NCBI GenBank assembly: GCA_020137815.1
Contig: CM035350.1
Span: 3,702,037-3,766,036 of the forward strand
Direction: 5' to 3'
Length of the DNA stretch: 64,000 bases
From: Hormiphora californensis
Taxonomy: Eukaryota > Ctenophora > Tentaculata > Cydippida > Pleurobrachiidae
In this document: positions 11,676 to 25,000 of the stretch, piece after piece
How the letters are laid out: the number at the start of each line of letters is the position of its first letter
Position numbering within the stretch: position 1 is the stretch's first letter
Translations under genes and position numbers: made by a program
The notes under the pieces: generated by a model
Told to the model about the DNA's origin: nothing
The model's database searches: none
What the model saw: the letters and a program-made list of their open reading frames with translations, nothing else

Positions 11676-12273
11676 CGATGTTACGAAATGAGTATTATAT
11701 CTTCGAGCAAGACATAATTATGTTGGAATTTATTTTCTTGGTTGATTGTAAGTTGTCTGGTTAATTTAGTTATATTTAGATGTGCCAGTTAAATCATCAA
11801 GGGTTATGTCGTTGGAAAAATTATATTGCTCTATCTCTCTCCGGGCTAGTTATCATGCTAACTAGCAGTTGAATATGTAATGTACCTAATCTGTTAAAAA
11901 GTTTTATTCAATTCAAGCAGTTTTCCCAAAGTACATACATGATATATAAACTTGCTTAATTAATTTATTCAGTTTCTACCCAGTGACGCCAAAGTGTAAT
12001 TATTATGTAATTATTATCCCCTCGATCTATCCCTAATATACATGGCTTCCTTACATCTAGCTCACAACTAATGATGGTATAACAGTGAGCTGCTATGGGG
12101 TGCGGGTCATCTTCTAGTGTGAAGACACAGGTGCGTCGGAGATATTTTTTATTTAGAGACAAACATCTCATTCCATAATAATGTTTACGCTGAACCAATC
12201 CCCCCGTTCCTTTTTTTCTCAGACATGTCAGAAGGCATCCCCCCACTTCCTCACCCTTTCCTTTATTTCTCCC
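11676..12273. other. AT-rich spacer between two plus-strand genes
   Basis: Nothing recognisable. It holds the 3' flank of the gene ending at 11675 and the 5' flank of the annexin-like gene. Polyadenylation-like AT-rich sequence is present but no single signal stands out. Confidence 0.5.
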
Positions 12274-15200
12274 ATGTTATTTCCCCAGCAGACCTCCCCG
12301 ACGGCCCTATCTGGAAGGGACGAGCCCAGTGACATAGTCCGGGATATCCACGCCAGTATTTACCAGGATGACGTACTAACTCTCCACAAGTTAATACTCT
12401 CTGCTGCACGATCTGAGCAGATTGCCCTCAATCAAAGGTGAGGTGACGTTTTTTAGTTGCTTGTGGAACCATTTCACGGCTGAGCAAGAAAATAATGTCA
12501 AGCTGGGAGTGGTTATTATAAAAAATAGCCCTTAGCTGCACGAGATCTGACATCCCTCTGACGTACAATGATGGCCCGAGAATAAGTTGTAAGTTCGAAA
12601 ATGCCCCTGTATGGTATGATTGGATGGGTTCAAACGTGTCAATTCAAATTGATTATTGTCAGGAGAAACGAAAGGCTAGAAATAAATCCTGTTCACTCGA
12701 GACAGTGTTGATCTGTCAAGAGCCATGGAAACTCTTAATTATCAAAACAAAATATTCGATTATATAATACCTCGACCAAAACGCGGAGTTTTTACGTCAG
12801 CCGACCCGAAACCGGATTAAATTTTGCCACCTGCTGGTCTCAGGGCCTCGAAATATGTCAAAATATGTCTGAATTGTCATTTGGGGTCATTTAGACCTTT
12901 TAATTACATGTAATTACCCTTTAATTACATGTAATTACATTTTAATTACATGTAATTACTTCTAATTACATTCCAATTACTTCAGCACCTCGAGAGCTTT
13001 CGAACGCACCCTAGAACACCTATCTACTCCTTCTAATTGCCAAGTTCTGTATACCCCTTATTTTGACTGTTTTTCGCGTCCTACCCCTTATAGGTTTGGG
13101 TATGGTCATCGCCACACCCCCTATACGTCGCGGGACCTCGAGACCTTTCCAACGAGCCATAGAACACCTCTCTACTACTTCAGGGGGCTTCAAAACTTTC
13201 ACTCTAAAAATATCTATGGTTATGGTTATGGTTATGGTTTATGGTTTATGGTTTTTTTTCATCTGGTATTAAGGGCCTGTCGGCTCGGCCCCGTTGTTTT
13301 AGTTTTAGGGGGGATGTTTTAGGGGGGATGGGTTGAGTTTGGGTTATATTCGGGTCGGGGGGGCCTTACCAGGCCCCGAATAGGGTAAGCTGGGGTGAAA
13401 TGGCCCGCGGGGTAAAGTGGCCCATGTATGGGGCAAAGTGGCCCTAGTTATTACATGTGGTCACGTGACATTTTCTCCAGCGGAGACCTGCTCGTTCTGT
13501 TCCGAATTTTCGCTTTAAAACTGCTGTCATTTCTGTTTGGGTTGCCCGATTTTAATTTTGCAAAAACTGCCAGTTAGGCTTTACCTCGACCAAAACGCGG
13601 AGTTTTTACGTCAGCCGACCCGAAACCTAATTAAATTTGGCCACCCGCTGGTCTCAGGGTCTCCAATATGTTAAAATATGTCTGAATTGTCATTTGGGGT
13701 CATTTAGACCTTTTAATTACATGTAATTACCCTTTAATTACATGTAATTACATTTTAATTACATGTAATTACTTCCAATTACATTCCAATTACTTCAGCA
13801 CCTCGAGAGCTTTCGAACGCACCCTAGAACACCTTTCTACTCCTTCTAATTGCCGAGTTCTGTATACCCCTTATTTTGACTGTTTTTCGCGTCCTACCCC
13901 TTATAGGTTTAGGTATGGCCATCACCACACCCCCTATACGTCGCGGGACCTCGAGACCTTTCCAACGAGCCATAGAACACCTCTCTACTACTTCAGGGGG
14001 CTTCAAAACTTTCACTCTAAAAATATCTATGGTTTTATGGTTTTATGGTTATGGTTATGGTTTTATGGTTTTATGGTTTTTTTCATCTGGTATTAAGGGC
14101 CTGTCGGCTCGGCCCCGTTGTTTTAGTTTTAGGGGGGATGTTTTAGGGGGGATGGGTTGAGTTTGGGTTATATTCGGGTCGGGGGGCCTTGCCAGGCCCC
14201 GAATGGGCCATGTGACACATGGTTGGGAAAATAAAGCGCCTACAAGTCTTATCACAAATACACTACATGAAGGTATGAGACCTAATATATTTTGGATAAA
14301 AAACCGTATTGAACAGCTTTATAACACACATACCTTGTTCTTCGGACGACTCTAGTTGTGGTACTGCTGGCTGGGCTGGTTGTCACCATTCTACCGGCCG
14401 GACTGGGCGGTCCAACCTCCAGATCACTGAGTCCACTAAGACTAGTGTCTGTACTTCCCGCGTCGCTGGACGCAGGGGATAGTGGCTGGTCCCTCATGTT
14501 GAGATAGGATGGCGGCAGTTGGGAGGCTGAGGGGGATTATGTGGGTAAGAGGGTGGCAGTTGGGAGGCTGAGGGGGATTATGTGGGTAAAAGGGTGGCAG
14601 TTGGGAGGCTGAGGGGGATTATGTGGGTAAAAGGTAGAATATTTAGGGTGATGTTATCATAGGGATGGGGGGCGAAAGAACGCGTACTTTTGGGAAATAT
14701 CATGGGGGATTATTATTATATGGGATTAATATATGGGATTATTATTTTTATATGGGTATAATCGTATCCGGTAGAGTTAATACCACTTTAACATAATATG
14801 TTTGATTTGATTTCTAAATAGGGCGGGCTATGACGCTATGGCGTGATTAGAGTGTGTCTTAATACTAGGACAGAATTCCATATTCCCATTACATATGCAT
14901 ATAGCAAGAAGAGATATTAGATTATTGATAGTAATAACTCGTGCCATATAATACACTACTGATCATATCTTTGTATCATTGTTCACACCAATAGTGTTGG
15001 CGGGTGTGGTATTATGACATCGAAGACGCTCATTTATTAGACGTTTCGGCTGTACGGCCATTATCAATAATGCTCAATAAATAGTTTTACGTTGTAGTTG
15101 ATGAAAGTTTGAAACTTTCATCAACTACAACGTAAAACTATTTATTGAGCATTATTGATAATGGCCGTACAGCCGAAACGTCTAATAAATGAGCGTCTTC

Positions 15201-18200
15201 GATGTCATAATACCACACCCGCCAACACTATTGGTGTGAACAATGATACAAAGATATACTACCCCACCAGCCTCCACCATCTCCAAACACTACTGATCAG
15301 TGTTATATGGCCATGACATTTGTCCCTGTTCGCGCTACCAAAGCTTGGCACATATTTATATCGAGAAATAGCTGCACGTGAAAAACTCACGTGTGTGGTG
15401 AACTTCCATCACTTCATCAGCGGCAGGCTCCACTATCTCCCCACGTCTGGGGCTAACTGGGGCCCTCAACCTCGTCATCGCGTCCACATTGTCCTGTGTC
15501 ACTGTGGTGAACTCGTGGTCGTAGCTGGGCATGGGATCCTCTATGGACAGGAAGGAAGCACTGGTAGGAGTTCGGGGATCGATGGAGTCCAACAGATCAG
15601 TCATGTCTCCACGCGGCATTCGGATATTAAACAAGCCTGTAGTTCGACTAGCGCCTTGGTCTGAAAAAGGAGGGGGATCAGTGTTGAAAAGTGTGTGTGT
15701 CGAGGACTCAGACTATATGACATATATTTTATAACCACCCAGACTATGACCTATATGATATATTTTATAGCCACTCAAGTTGTTCTCTTTTTGTCCATGT
15801 ATCTCTAACTCTCTCCGCTCTTTTCTCGTCTATTTAGCATGTGAATACGAACAAGAATTTTAAAATTTCGAACTTTTAGTCCTATTACAAAGTAAGGGCG
15901 ACATTTCGACTCTTTAAATATTCATCATGATAAATGCATCCTTATAGTTCTCAATAACTAAGTTGGACTAAAATCATATTGGTACAGAGATCGAAAGCTA
16001 ACAAAATAAAACAGAATTCCAGCCGGATATCTTACCTTCAATAAGGACAGTATCAATGGCAGTCCGAGTTTGAGTGAAATCAAAGACTCGATTGGTTTTA
16101 AAAGACAATTGTTCGGTACATGCAGTTGACGCTGCCATGTGATGTTTAGTTTGCTAAATACTATAATAAGGGGGAAGAGAGAGTTCTTAGTATATGACTA
16201 ATAGGGGGAGGGGAGTTTTTAGTATGACACAATTTTCATCATAGGAGGAAGCAGGATGCAACAAAAAAGTAAACCTGACAATTTAAATAATTACACTTTC
16301 ATTCAGTTGTAAATGATAGAGTTCGAGAGATTCACGCTTGGTAGAAACTGCATGTCTCGTTTAAATTGCCCAGTAACCGATATATTAAAGGGGAAGCCAT
16401 ACAAAAGAGCTGTTGTTGTTTTTGGCATTTTGCCCAGCCAGGTGTGGCCGGCTGTGAAACCCACTGTAACTATACCATGTAGATTGACGGATATACTCTA
16501 GGCTCTAGCTTTAATAATAATTCGGGGCCTGGCAAGGCCCCCCGACCCGAATATAACCCAAACTCAACCCATCCCCCCTAAAACATCCCCCCTAAAACTA
16601 AAACAACGGGGCCGAGCCGACAGGCCCTTAATACCAGATGAAAAAAAACCATAAAACCATAAAACCATAACCATAACCATAAAACCATAAAACCATAGAT
16701 ATTTTTAGAGTGAAAGTTTTGAAGCCCCCTGAAGTAGTAGAGAGGTGTTCTATGGCTCGTTGGAAAGGTCTCGAGGTCCCGCGACGTATAGGGGGTGTGG
16801 TGATGGCCATACCTAAACCTATAAGGGGTAGGACGCGAAAAACAGTCAAAATAAGGGGTATACAGAACTCGGCAATTAGAAGGAGTAGAAAGGTGTTCTA
16901 GGGTGCGTTCGAAAGCTCTCGAGGTGCTGAAGTAATTGGAATGTAATTGGAAGTAATTACATGTAATTAAAATGTAATTACATGTAATTAAAGGGTAATT
17001 ACATGTAATTAAAAGGTCTAAATGACCCCAAATGACAATTCAGACATATTTTAACATATTGGAGACCCTGAGACCAGCGGGTGGCCAAATTTAATTAGGT
17101 TTCGGGTCGGCTGACGTAAAAACTCCGCGTTTTGGTCGAGGTAATTAGAGAGAGTTTTAGCTTTAATAATAACCTCGACCAAAACGCGGAGTTTTTACGT
17201 CAGCCGACCCGAAACCTAATTAAATTTGGCCACCCGCTGGTCTCAGGGTCTCCAATATGTTAAAATATGTCTGAATTGTCATTTGGGGTCATTTAGACCT
17301 TTTAATTACATGTAATTACCCTTTAATTACATGTAATTACATTTTAATTACATGTAATTACTTCCAATTACATTCCAATTACTTCAGCACCTCGAGAGCT
17401 TTCGAACGCACCCTAGAACACCTTTCTACTCCTTCTAATTGCCGAGTTCTGTATACCCCTTATTTTGACTGTTTTTCGCGTCCTACCCCTTATAGGTTTA
17501 GGTATGGCCATCACCACACCCCCTATACGTCGCGGGACCTCGAGACCTTTCCAACGAGCCATAGAACACCTCTCTACTACTTCAGGGGGCTTCAAAACTT
17601 TCACTCTAAAAATATCTATGGTTTTATGGTTTTATGGTTATGGTTATGGTTTTATGGTTTTATGGTTTTTTTTCATCTGGTATTAAGGGCCTGTCGGCTC
17701 GGCCCCGTTGTTTTAGTTTTAGGGGGGATGTTTTAGGGGGGATGGGTTGAGTTTGGGTTATATTCGGGTCGGGGGGCCTTGCCAGGCCCCGAATAATTCT
17801 CTAAAACGTGGTATAAACATTTTTGAAGAAATTGGCATTTTTGTTATCTTAATTGTCAATTTTGTGAAATCGGGGCAAATATGGCCCACTCTCCGGGGCA
17901 AAGTGGTCCGGTCTGGGGCAAAGTGGCCCACCTCTAGGACCAATGAAATGGCGCCTGCAATACCACGTGATATTGGAATGCACAAAAATGTAGTACAGAC
18001 GATCAAATTAGGGGCAAAGTGGCCCATGTTCCGGTGCAGAACATGGGCCACTTTGCCCCTAGTTTGATCGTTTCGTCTAACAACACCAGGCACGTGATAA
18101 AATCGAGCAATGCTATTGGCTTGGGCCACTTTGCCCCGGTGCAAATTTTCCAAAAAACGCCTCACCAAATTATTTGAATTGATTAATTAACCCATTAAAT

Positions 18201-21200
18201 AAAACTTGTAGATATTAAAATTAAGCTCGGCTGAAAGGAAAAGGTTTCATTGGATAGCCTATATAATTTTTTTCTTCCTGCTGTATAAATTGCGTATTTT
18301 AGAACCTAAAACGTTAAAAGTGGGCCACTTTTACCCCAGCTTACCCTAATATAAATCTACCAATACAATCAAGTTGTCACTTCGACCCCTCCCTTGGCCG
18401 TCTGATCGTTATTTAAAAAATGAAAAATATCGATAAATAACAAGTTTGAGGTGACAGCTTCAAATAATATACGTTGAACTTGTTTTATACTAATTTACCA
18501 AATTAAAGATAAGTCTTTAAGACATTAACTGACCACCTCTCATATGATTTGGTCCACGTTCACTATAATTATAAACCTCTGTCTTCCGCTTTTCCACTTC
18601 AATTTCCTGGTTTGCCTTTCGTTATCCCGAAACCCGGGGGGAAAAAAAACCCCCCCCCCCCCCCGGGGGCCCCAAAAATCACCCCTCTTTTCCCACCTTC
18701 CCACCCTTTTTTTATCCCCCTAATTCCCAAATTTTTCTTCTCCTTTTCTCTCTCTCCCCTTATCTCTCTCTCTCTCTCTCTCTCCTCTCTCTCCCCTCCT
18801 ATCTCTCATTCTTTCTCTCGCTCTCCCCTCTCTCTTCTCTCTCTCTTTTCTACTCCTCTCCATCTCATCTAAATCCGAAATTTCTACACTCTCTCTCCCT
18901 CCAGATATAAGAAAGTGTATGGGTCGCCTCTGTTAGATAGTAAACTGTTGAGTGGGGAAGTATGGCATCTCCTCCTTGCAGAGAACCTTGTCGAATACCA
19001 GCTATCTTCACTGTTTATACAGGTACGGGATAGTTGTTCACAAAAACACAACGATTACAGAAATCAAAAGCAAAGGTAAAAGTAATCCTTGATTGCTTTT
19101 GTGAATCGATTGCTTTTCTGTCAGAGCATTGGCGATTGGCCTGAGCTTATAATCGGAGCACGCGAGAACTGCGGTCAGAGCATTGCCGCATTGGCCTGCT
19201 TTTGAGTTTTGCTTTTGTGAATATGGGGTTCAATCGACTATGTATTACATAGTATGTAATTTGCAGCTTGGGTCACCCAAGTTAGGTGTAAAATAGTGTA
19301 TAGTGTGTTATCAACTACATATTGTTCAGGGTTATGATGTGATGCTGTTACTAGACGTTTTGTTGTCACAGCAGGGGGTGAACAATGTTAAACAAGTCAT
19401 TGACAAAGGTAACATCATTTTTCAATTTTATGTTTTCCGTCCTAGTTTTGTCATAGCATGTAATACAATTTATTCGCACAGACTTGAGATTTCTCTCTCT
19501 CTTTCATTTGCTCAGATTCTGCTTCAACCCTATAACCAGATGCCCAATGTCTCCCTCTCCTCAGATCTGCTGAAGAAGTTGGAGAACGCCCTTTGCAACG
19601 AAGAGGAGGTTACGAGCGTAATGCATGAGGTAGTAAGGCGCGGTGACACCGCCGCGGTCCTGTGCTCTCTCCTCACTGCCCAGCACTCACCGCAACATAA
19701 AGTGTCGCGCGCGCACGCGGTAAAATGTGACGCGCGCACGAACATCTGCGAGGCGAGGCAAAGAGCACACAACCGTTATCCCGGATGGTAATGGGATAAG
19801 CAGAGAGAAGGATGTGAAACCGAAGAAGAAAGAGAGCAAGATTATTGTCTGTATGTATGGAACTGTTGCCATAGCAACAAGAACTAATTTCATAGCAGGG
19901 AGTTAGAGAGATCAGAGTGAGAGAGATAGTAAATATAACGAGAGAGGGCGAGAGGACGACTATTCGACAAGTATCAAATTATAGTTCGCTCAATCAAATC
20001 ACATATGGTTTATAACACTTAATCTGACCACTGCATTCTTTTCAGGGAGGAGTGCAGACAAGAGATCAGGTTGCTCTGTCCAATGGAAAAGGTAAGATGG
20101 AAATATGAAGTTGTTATTGACAACTAATTTGTTTTACTAATTAGTTTATCATATCTTCAATTAAATGAATTGATCTTACTGTTTATAATAGTGTATACCG
20201 AAACATTGTCAGGCGACTCAAATCATATCCTCAATCCTGAATTTAAACAATTCTTCCTCAGCTGTTGACACAAGTGATTTGACGGCCTATTTTACATTAC
20301 GAATTGGGGAACATCTTTCAAACCGGCTCACAAAACATGCATTATTCATTCTTATTGCTCGGTCGGAGGTAGGTACAGCAGCTGCTATAATACCTGTCTG
20401 GCGGCATCCCGCCCCGTTTTGTTCCTCAAGTACACTCAGAACCGGTACGTGCCGCCAGACAGTGGTTTACTTATACCGCAAGAAGAGATGTAGGGGTGGT
20501 CATCATATAGGACCACTATTAGTGGTGAATAATTTTCGAGGGCGAGCGGTAAAGTCCATTTTTCAACTTTTCACCCACCCCCGGTGCGTGTGTCAACAAG
20601 AATTATTGCATTATGTATTCATAATGCGGTGTTTCCCTGCCACAAATGGATTTGAAATTGATGAATAAGCTTCAAAACTGGATTTCCTGATGAATTTTGT
20701 GGTCAAAGAGCATTTTTGGTTGATGCGATGCTGGTTACTAAGGTAACTAGGTTAGTTGCTATGGTAACGAAAGCAACTGCTATGGTAACCAAAACAGTTG
20801 CTATGGCAACCAAGGCAGTTGCTTAGAAGACCCCAGTTGGTTACCAAGTGCTTCAACTTTAACCGCATCCCAACTTGAGTCACTAGTGTAGACAGTAGTT
20901 CATGCTTGGAAGACGTTCAACCACTTCATGGCATGGCTGTAGGGCGCCCAAAGTGATTTCCGGTGATAGTGGGAAGTGCTATCAGCGAGTAATTGTGCGC
21001 CACAATGTGAGTTAATCATTTCTTTTGTTGAATCAACGAAGCGGAGATGAAAGTTTTATGAAGGAGCAGACTTGTTGTCAGGCGTTGTCCGTGACGGACG
21101 GACGGACGGACATTTAGTTAACCCCCACGATCTGCTGATTTCTAAACCCTGAATGATCTTTTTAGCACGTGCGTGCTAAAAACATCATTCACCCGGGCAG

Positions 21201-21953
21201 GGAAAAAATGATAAATATCACACACGCACGAATTTGGGAGAATTGGGGCGAAAAGTTGAATAAATGGACTTTATGGTATATTTTGATGAACCCTTGAGCC
21301 GAGACTACTAGCAGTATTTATCTGCGCTAAACATCTGTCAGTATAGTCTAGACAGTAGACCTATCAAATGATGGGAGAGAGAGAACGGGAAAGTAGAAAA
21401 TTCAGTTCTGTTCAGGTCGATTTACACGAAATATCGGTCGAGTACGAGCTACGCCACAGTGAGTCACTGTGGAAGAGGCTAGCTGAGGTGCACCCTAAAC
21501 TTCATCTCCTGGATCACTGCTCCCCCAAACAGGTAAAATAAGGATGGGACATGCCCTTCGAGATTTTATAATTTCCTCTCGTTTCAATTATTTTCCTCAT
21601 TATCCTGTATAATAGTGTCATCGCATCGCCCGAGAGAGTCTTCCAATAGTAAATACTGTGTAGTGGTTTGATGGTTATTAGGATCTGGTATTCTAAACGT
21701 TATTTACAATCACTGATATATTTGGAACAACCAAACATTGGGGGTGTGTATGAAAGTATCATCTCTGTACTGAATTTGGGTCTGCTTTTTGTACTCCGAA
21801 AGATAGTTGCAATGCATAGTGAGAGAGTTCGACCGCCGAACATGGAGTACAGAGTAATAAGGTGGTATTACCTGTCAAGAGACCTGTCACAGAGAGGACG
21901 AGCCGACGAGGTCTCTCGTTCTTTTTATGCACCTCTACCTCTCTCGCTAGATG

Positions 21954-21998
<45 letters not shown>

Positions 21999-22043
21999 AT
22001 TATCGGCTCTCTCCTATCTCTCTCTTATCTCTCTCTCTTTCTT

Positions 22044-22085
<42 letters not shown>

Positions 22086-25000
22086 CCATTACCCTTCTGA
22101 CCCCCGACTCTGTCTCACTCTTCAGCGTTATTGCGTTAACCCTTCTAATCTGTACAACTATTTTTGTCTCTGCGTGCCCTCTCTCTCTATCCTCTATCGA
22201 TTCTCTCTCTCTAGCTCTCTCCGCATCTCTCTCTCTACGTCTTCTATATCCTCTCTGTATCTCTCTCTCGTCTATATCTTATGCTCTCGATACTATCTCT
22301 CTATCTATCTCTCTCTCTCTCTTCTCTCTCTCTCTCTTCTCTCTCCTCTCTCTCTACTCTCTCTTACTCTCACTCTCTCACTCTCTTTCTCTTTCCATCT
22401 CTCTCGCTCTTTCTCTCTCTCTGTCTGACTCGATCTTGTCATCTGCCTTCGTCTAACCTCTTCTATACTGCAGAACACTCTCGTTTCTTTATTTCGCAAC
22501 TTCAACTGCTTTTTATTTTGCTTTTTTTTGCTGCAGTTATTGGATTGTACCACCTTTTGGAACCAAAACCCTTGCTAATTGTTAATATAGAAATGCGAAA
22601 ATAATATCAGTTTACGGGTTATTGTTGAGTCGGTTAACCACGGTTTCTATCCTGAGAACTACTAAGTACAATATCATATTCCAAGTGCATGTTCTTGTCA
22701 GAACTTGAGTTACATGCAGTGATCTAGATCTAAGTTGTAATCCACCCTAAAATCTGTTAGGTCCTCACAGCTGACGGATCATCGGACGGTGGCACTGACC
22801 TAAACGCCAAAGCAGAAATGTATAACTTTAACAAGCCTGAAGAAGCATGGACAGAACGACAACGACCTCCCCCGGCTATGAATGTCGACGGTAAGATTTG
22901 AGTGGTGATTGTTCGGGGATTATTTGTTATGCCCCCCCCCCCCCCCCATTGTTGTTAGTGTCAAGAGTGTCATCTGCTTTTATCACATTATTTTTGAACG
23001 AAATTAGACCCTGTTTTGTACTTGGTTACGAAGTTACCCCTTGCCAGCGCGCGCGAAAGTATATATTATATACTATCATTTAGCAATGTTTAGGGCAATT
23101 TGAAATAAAAAAGATTGTGTCTCTGAGATAATCACTCACGCAGCCCAACCCCCCCCCCATGCATTCCAGATGAGTTGAGGGAACTCCACGCCCTGCTATC
23201 AAGGAAGGCGATCGGAGAGGGCGAGGTATCAGCCATGGTTGTGAAGCTGGCATCACCTGGTCATGACGTCATAACTCTGTTCAGTGACATCCATCAGCAG
23301 GTACTGTGTGTCCCTCATGCTACTACTACAGCTGTTTAGTGACTAATGACTAACATGCAGTAAATTGCGTACAGTTACACAACCCATGCCATATTGGTAT
23401 AGTCAAATCCAGAGAAGCATCGACGATAGAGAGAGAGAGGCAGGAGCGAGAGAGAGAGAGAGGCGCAGAGAGAAGTAGAAGAGAGAGAGAGAGAGAGATA
23501 GGAAGCGTAGAGAGAGAGAGAGAGAAGTAGAATAGAGAGCTGAGAGGAGAGGATGCTCCCCACCTCGCGTTGCTCTCTCTATCTTCTCCTCTCTCTCTCT
23601 CTCTCTCGAAAAAAGCCCTGGGTTTTTTAAAAATTGATGTCCCCCCCTTTAAAAATTTTTTTTATTAAGTTTGACGGTTTTCAATTTGGAGGGGGATGTA
23701 AAAAGGGGGGAAAAGGGGGAAAAAAAGGGGGGGGGGAAAATTTTCGGGGAAAAGGGGGGGGGAAAATTTTGGTTCAGGGGAAAGGGAAAGGGGGAATTTT
23801 TGGGGGTTAAGTTCCCCCCCCCCCCCCCAGGGGTGTAAGGGGTTTAGTTTTATCCAATTTTTTAAAAAATGAAGGAGGACGGCCCCCCGAAGGGGGGAAA
23901 GTAAAAAAACAGAGGAGGAAGAAAAAAAAAGATTGGGTTTAATTTTCCCTTCCAAAGCCCCCCCCCCCCCCCTTTCATTCCTTTTTGGGGCTCCCGCCCT
24001 CTTCCTAAATTCCTTTTTCTGGCTCCCCTTCAACCCCTTAATTTTTCTACTCCTCCCTTTTTTCCCTCTTCTCTCTTTCCCCAACAAATTTGATAAAGGC
24101 AAAAATTTTCCCCGCCGTTCACAAACCCCCGGGGCCATTTTTCAAGGAAAAGGGCAAAGGATCAAACCCCAAAACGGACCGGCGGGAAAGAAGGGGAAAG
24201 GGGAAAGAGGGGCAAGAAAAGCAAAAAGGGAAGGGGAAAGGGAAGGGGAAAGGGGGAAAAAAAAGGGAAAAAGACGAAGGGGGAAATCCCCCTTTTCCCC
24301 CCCGTTTTTCCCCTTCCCTTCCCCCTTTCCCCCCTTTTTCTCTTTTTTCCCCCTCTTTTAAAAAATTTTTAGGGAAGGAAACTTAAGGGGCCCCCCCGGG
24401 GGAGAAGAAAACGCGGGGCGTTTAAAAGGGGGGGCCCCTACTGAAAACCCAGAAATTGGCCGGTTAAAAAAAACCTTTTCCCCCAAAATAGGCCAAAGGT
24501 ACCCTTTCGAGTAACCCAAAGGAAACCCCGGAAAAATGCAAAAATCTTCCCCCTTAAAAATGAAAGAACAACATCGCGTGACTCCCCCCTTGCCCGCCCT
24601 TTTTGGGGGGACCTTTCCGCAAGGAAAACTTTTGGCAAAAACGGAAGACGAACACTTTTTCATAAGGGACTCGGTTGGAAGTAAAAAGGTAAATTGGAGA
24701 CAAAAGAGGAAGTTCAGTTCCCCCAAAAAGAATTACATTTTTAAAAAGAGGGGTGGAAATTAGGGTTTTAGATTTTTAAACACAATGGAAAATTTAAAAT
24801 TTAAACAAATTATTTTTTTTTCCCCCTTTTAACATGCAGAAAAAACCAAAAAAAATTAAATACCCCCCTGGGGTCACCCTTAAGAATGACAACAGGGAAG
24901 ATGCCAAAGGGGATGCCCCGGGGGCACAATTTGGGGTGAGGCAAAACCTAGGGGACGGGAAAGGGGGGGTCATTTTGGTAAAAACGGATGACAGTGGGGG

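Larger units (their letters stand above)
13383..18346. mobile_element. Candidate ~5 kb TIR-bounded unit in annexin intron
   Basis: The left end GGGTAAGCTGGGGTGAAATG matches the complement of the right end at 18322-18346, about 21 of 25 bases. TA flanks both ends, as for a TA-target transposon. Subterminal regions at both sides repeat a GGGGCAAAGTGGCCC motif (13420-13450 and 17875-18140), including a palindrome at 18010-18061. Inside lie repeat copies B, C and D and a small minus-strand gene. No transposase is recognisable. Two separate small elements sharing ends is the alternative. Confidence 0.45.

Noticed and set aside
12770-17793. Recurring 60-95-codon frames on either strand
   Set aside because: Identical frames in each copy of the 620-bp repeat; no coding signature.
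20279-20668. 129-codon open frame in an annexin intron
   Set aside because: Runs into the inverted-repeat element at 20554; no family resemblance or splice support.
21668-22604. Open frame of more than 250 codons rich in Ser and Leu
   Set aside because: CT-repeat artefact inside an annexin-gene intron.
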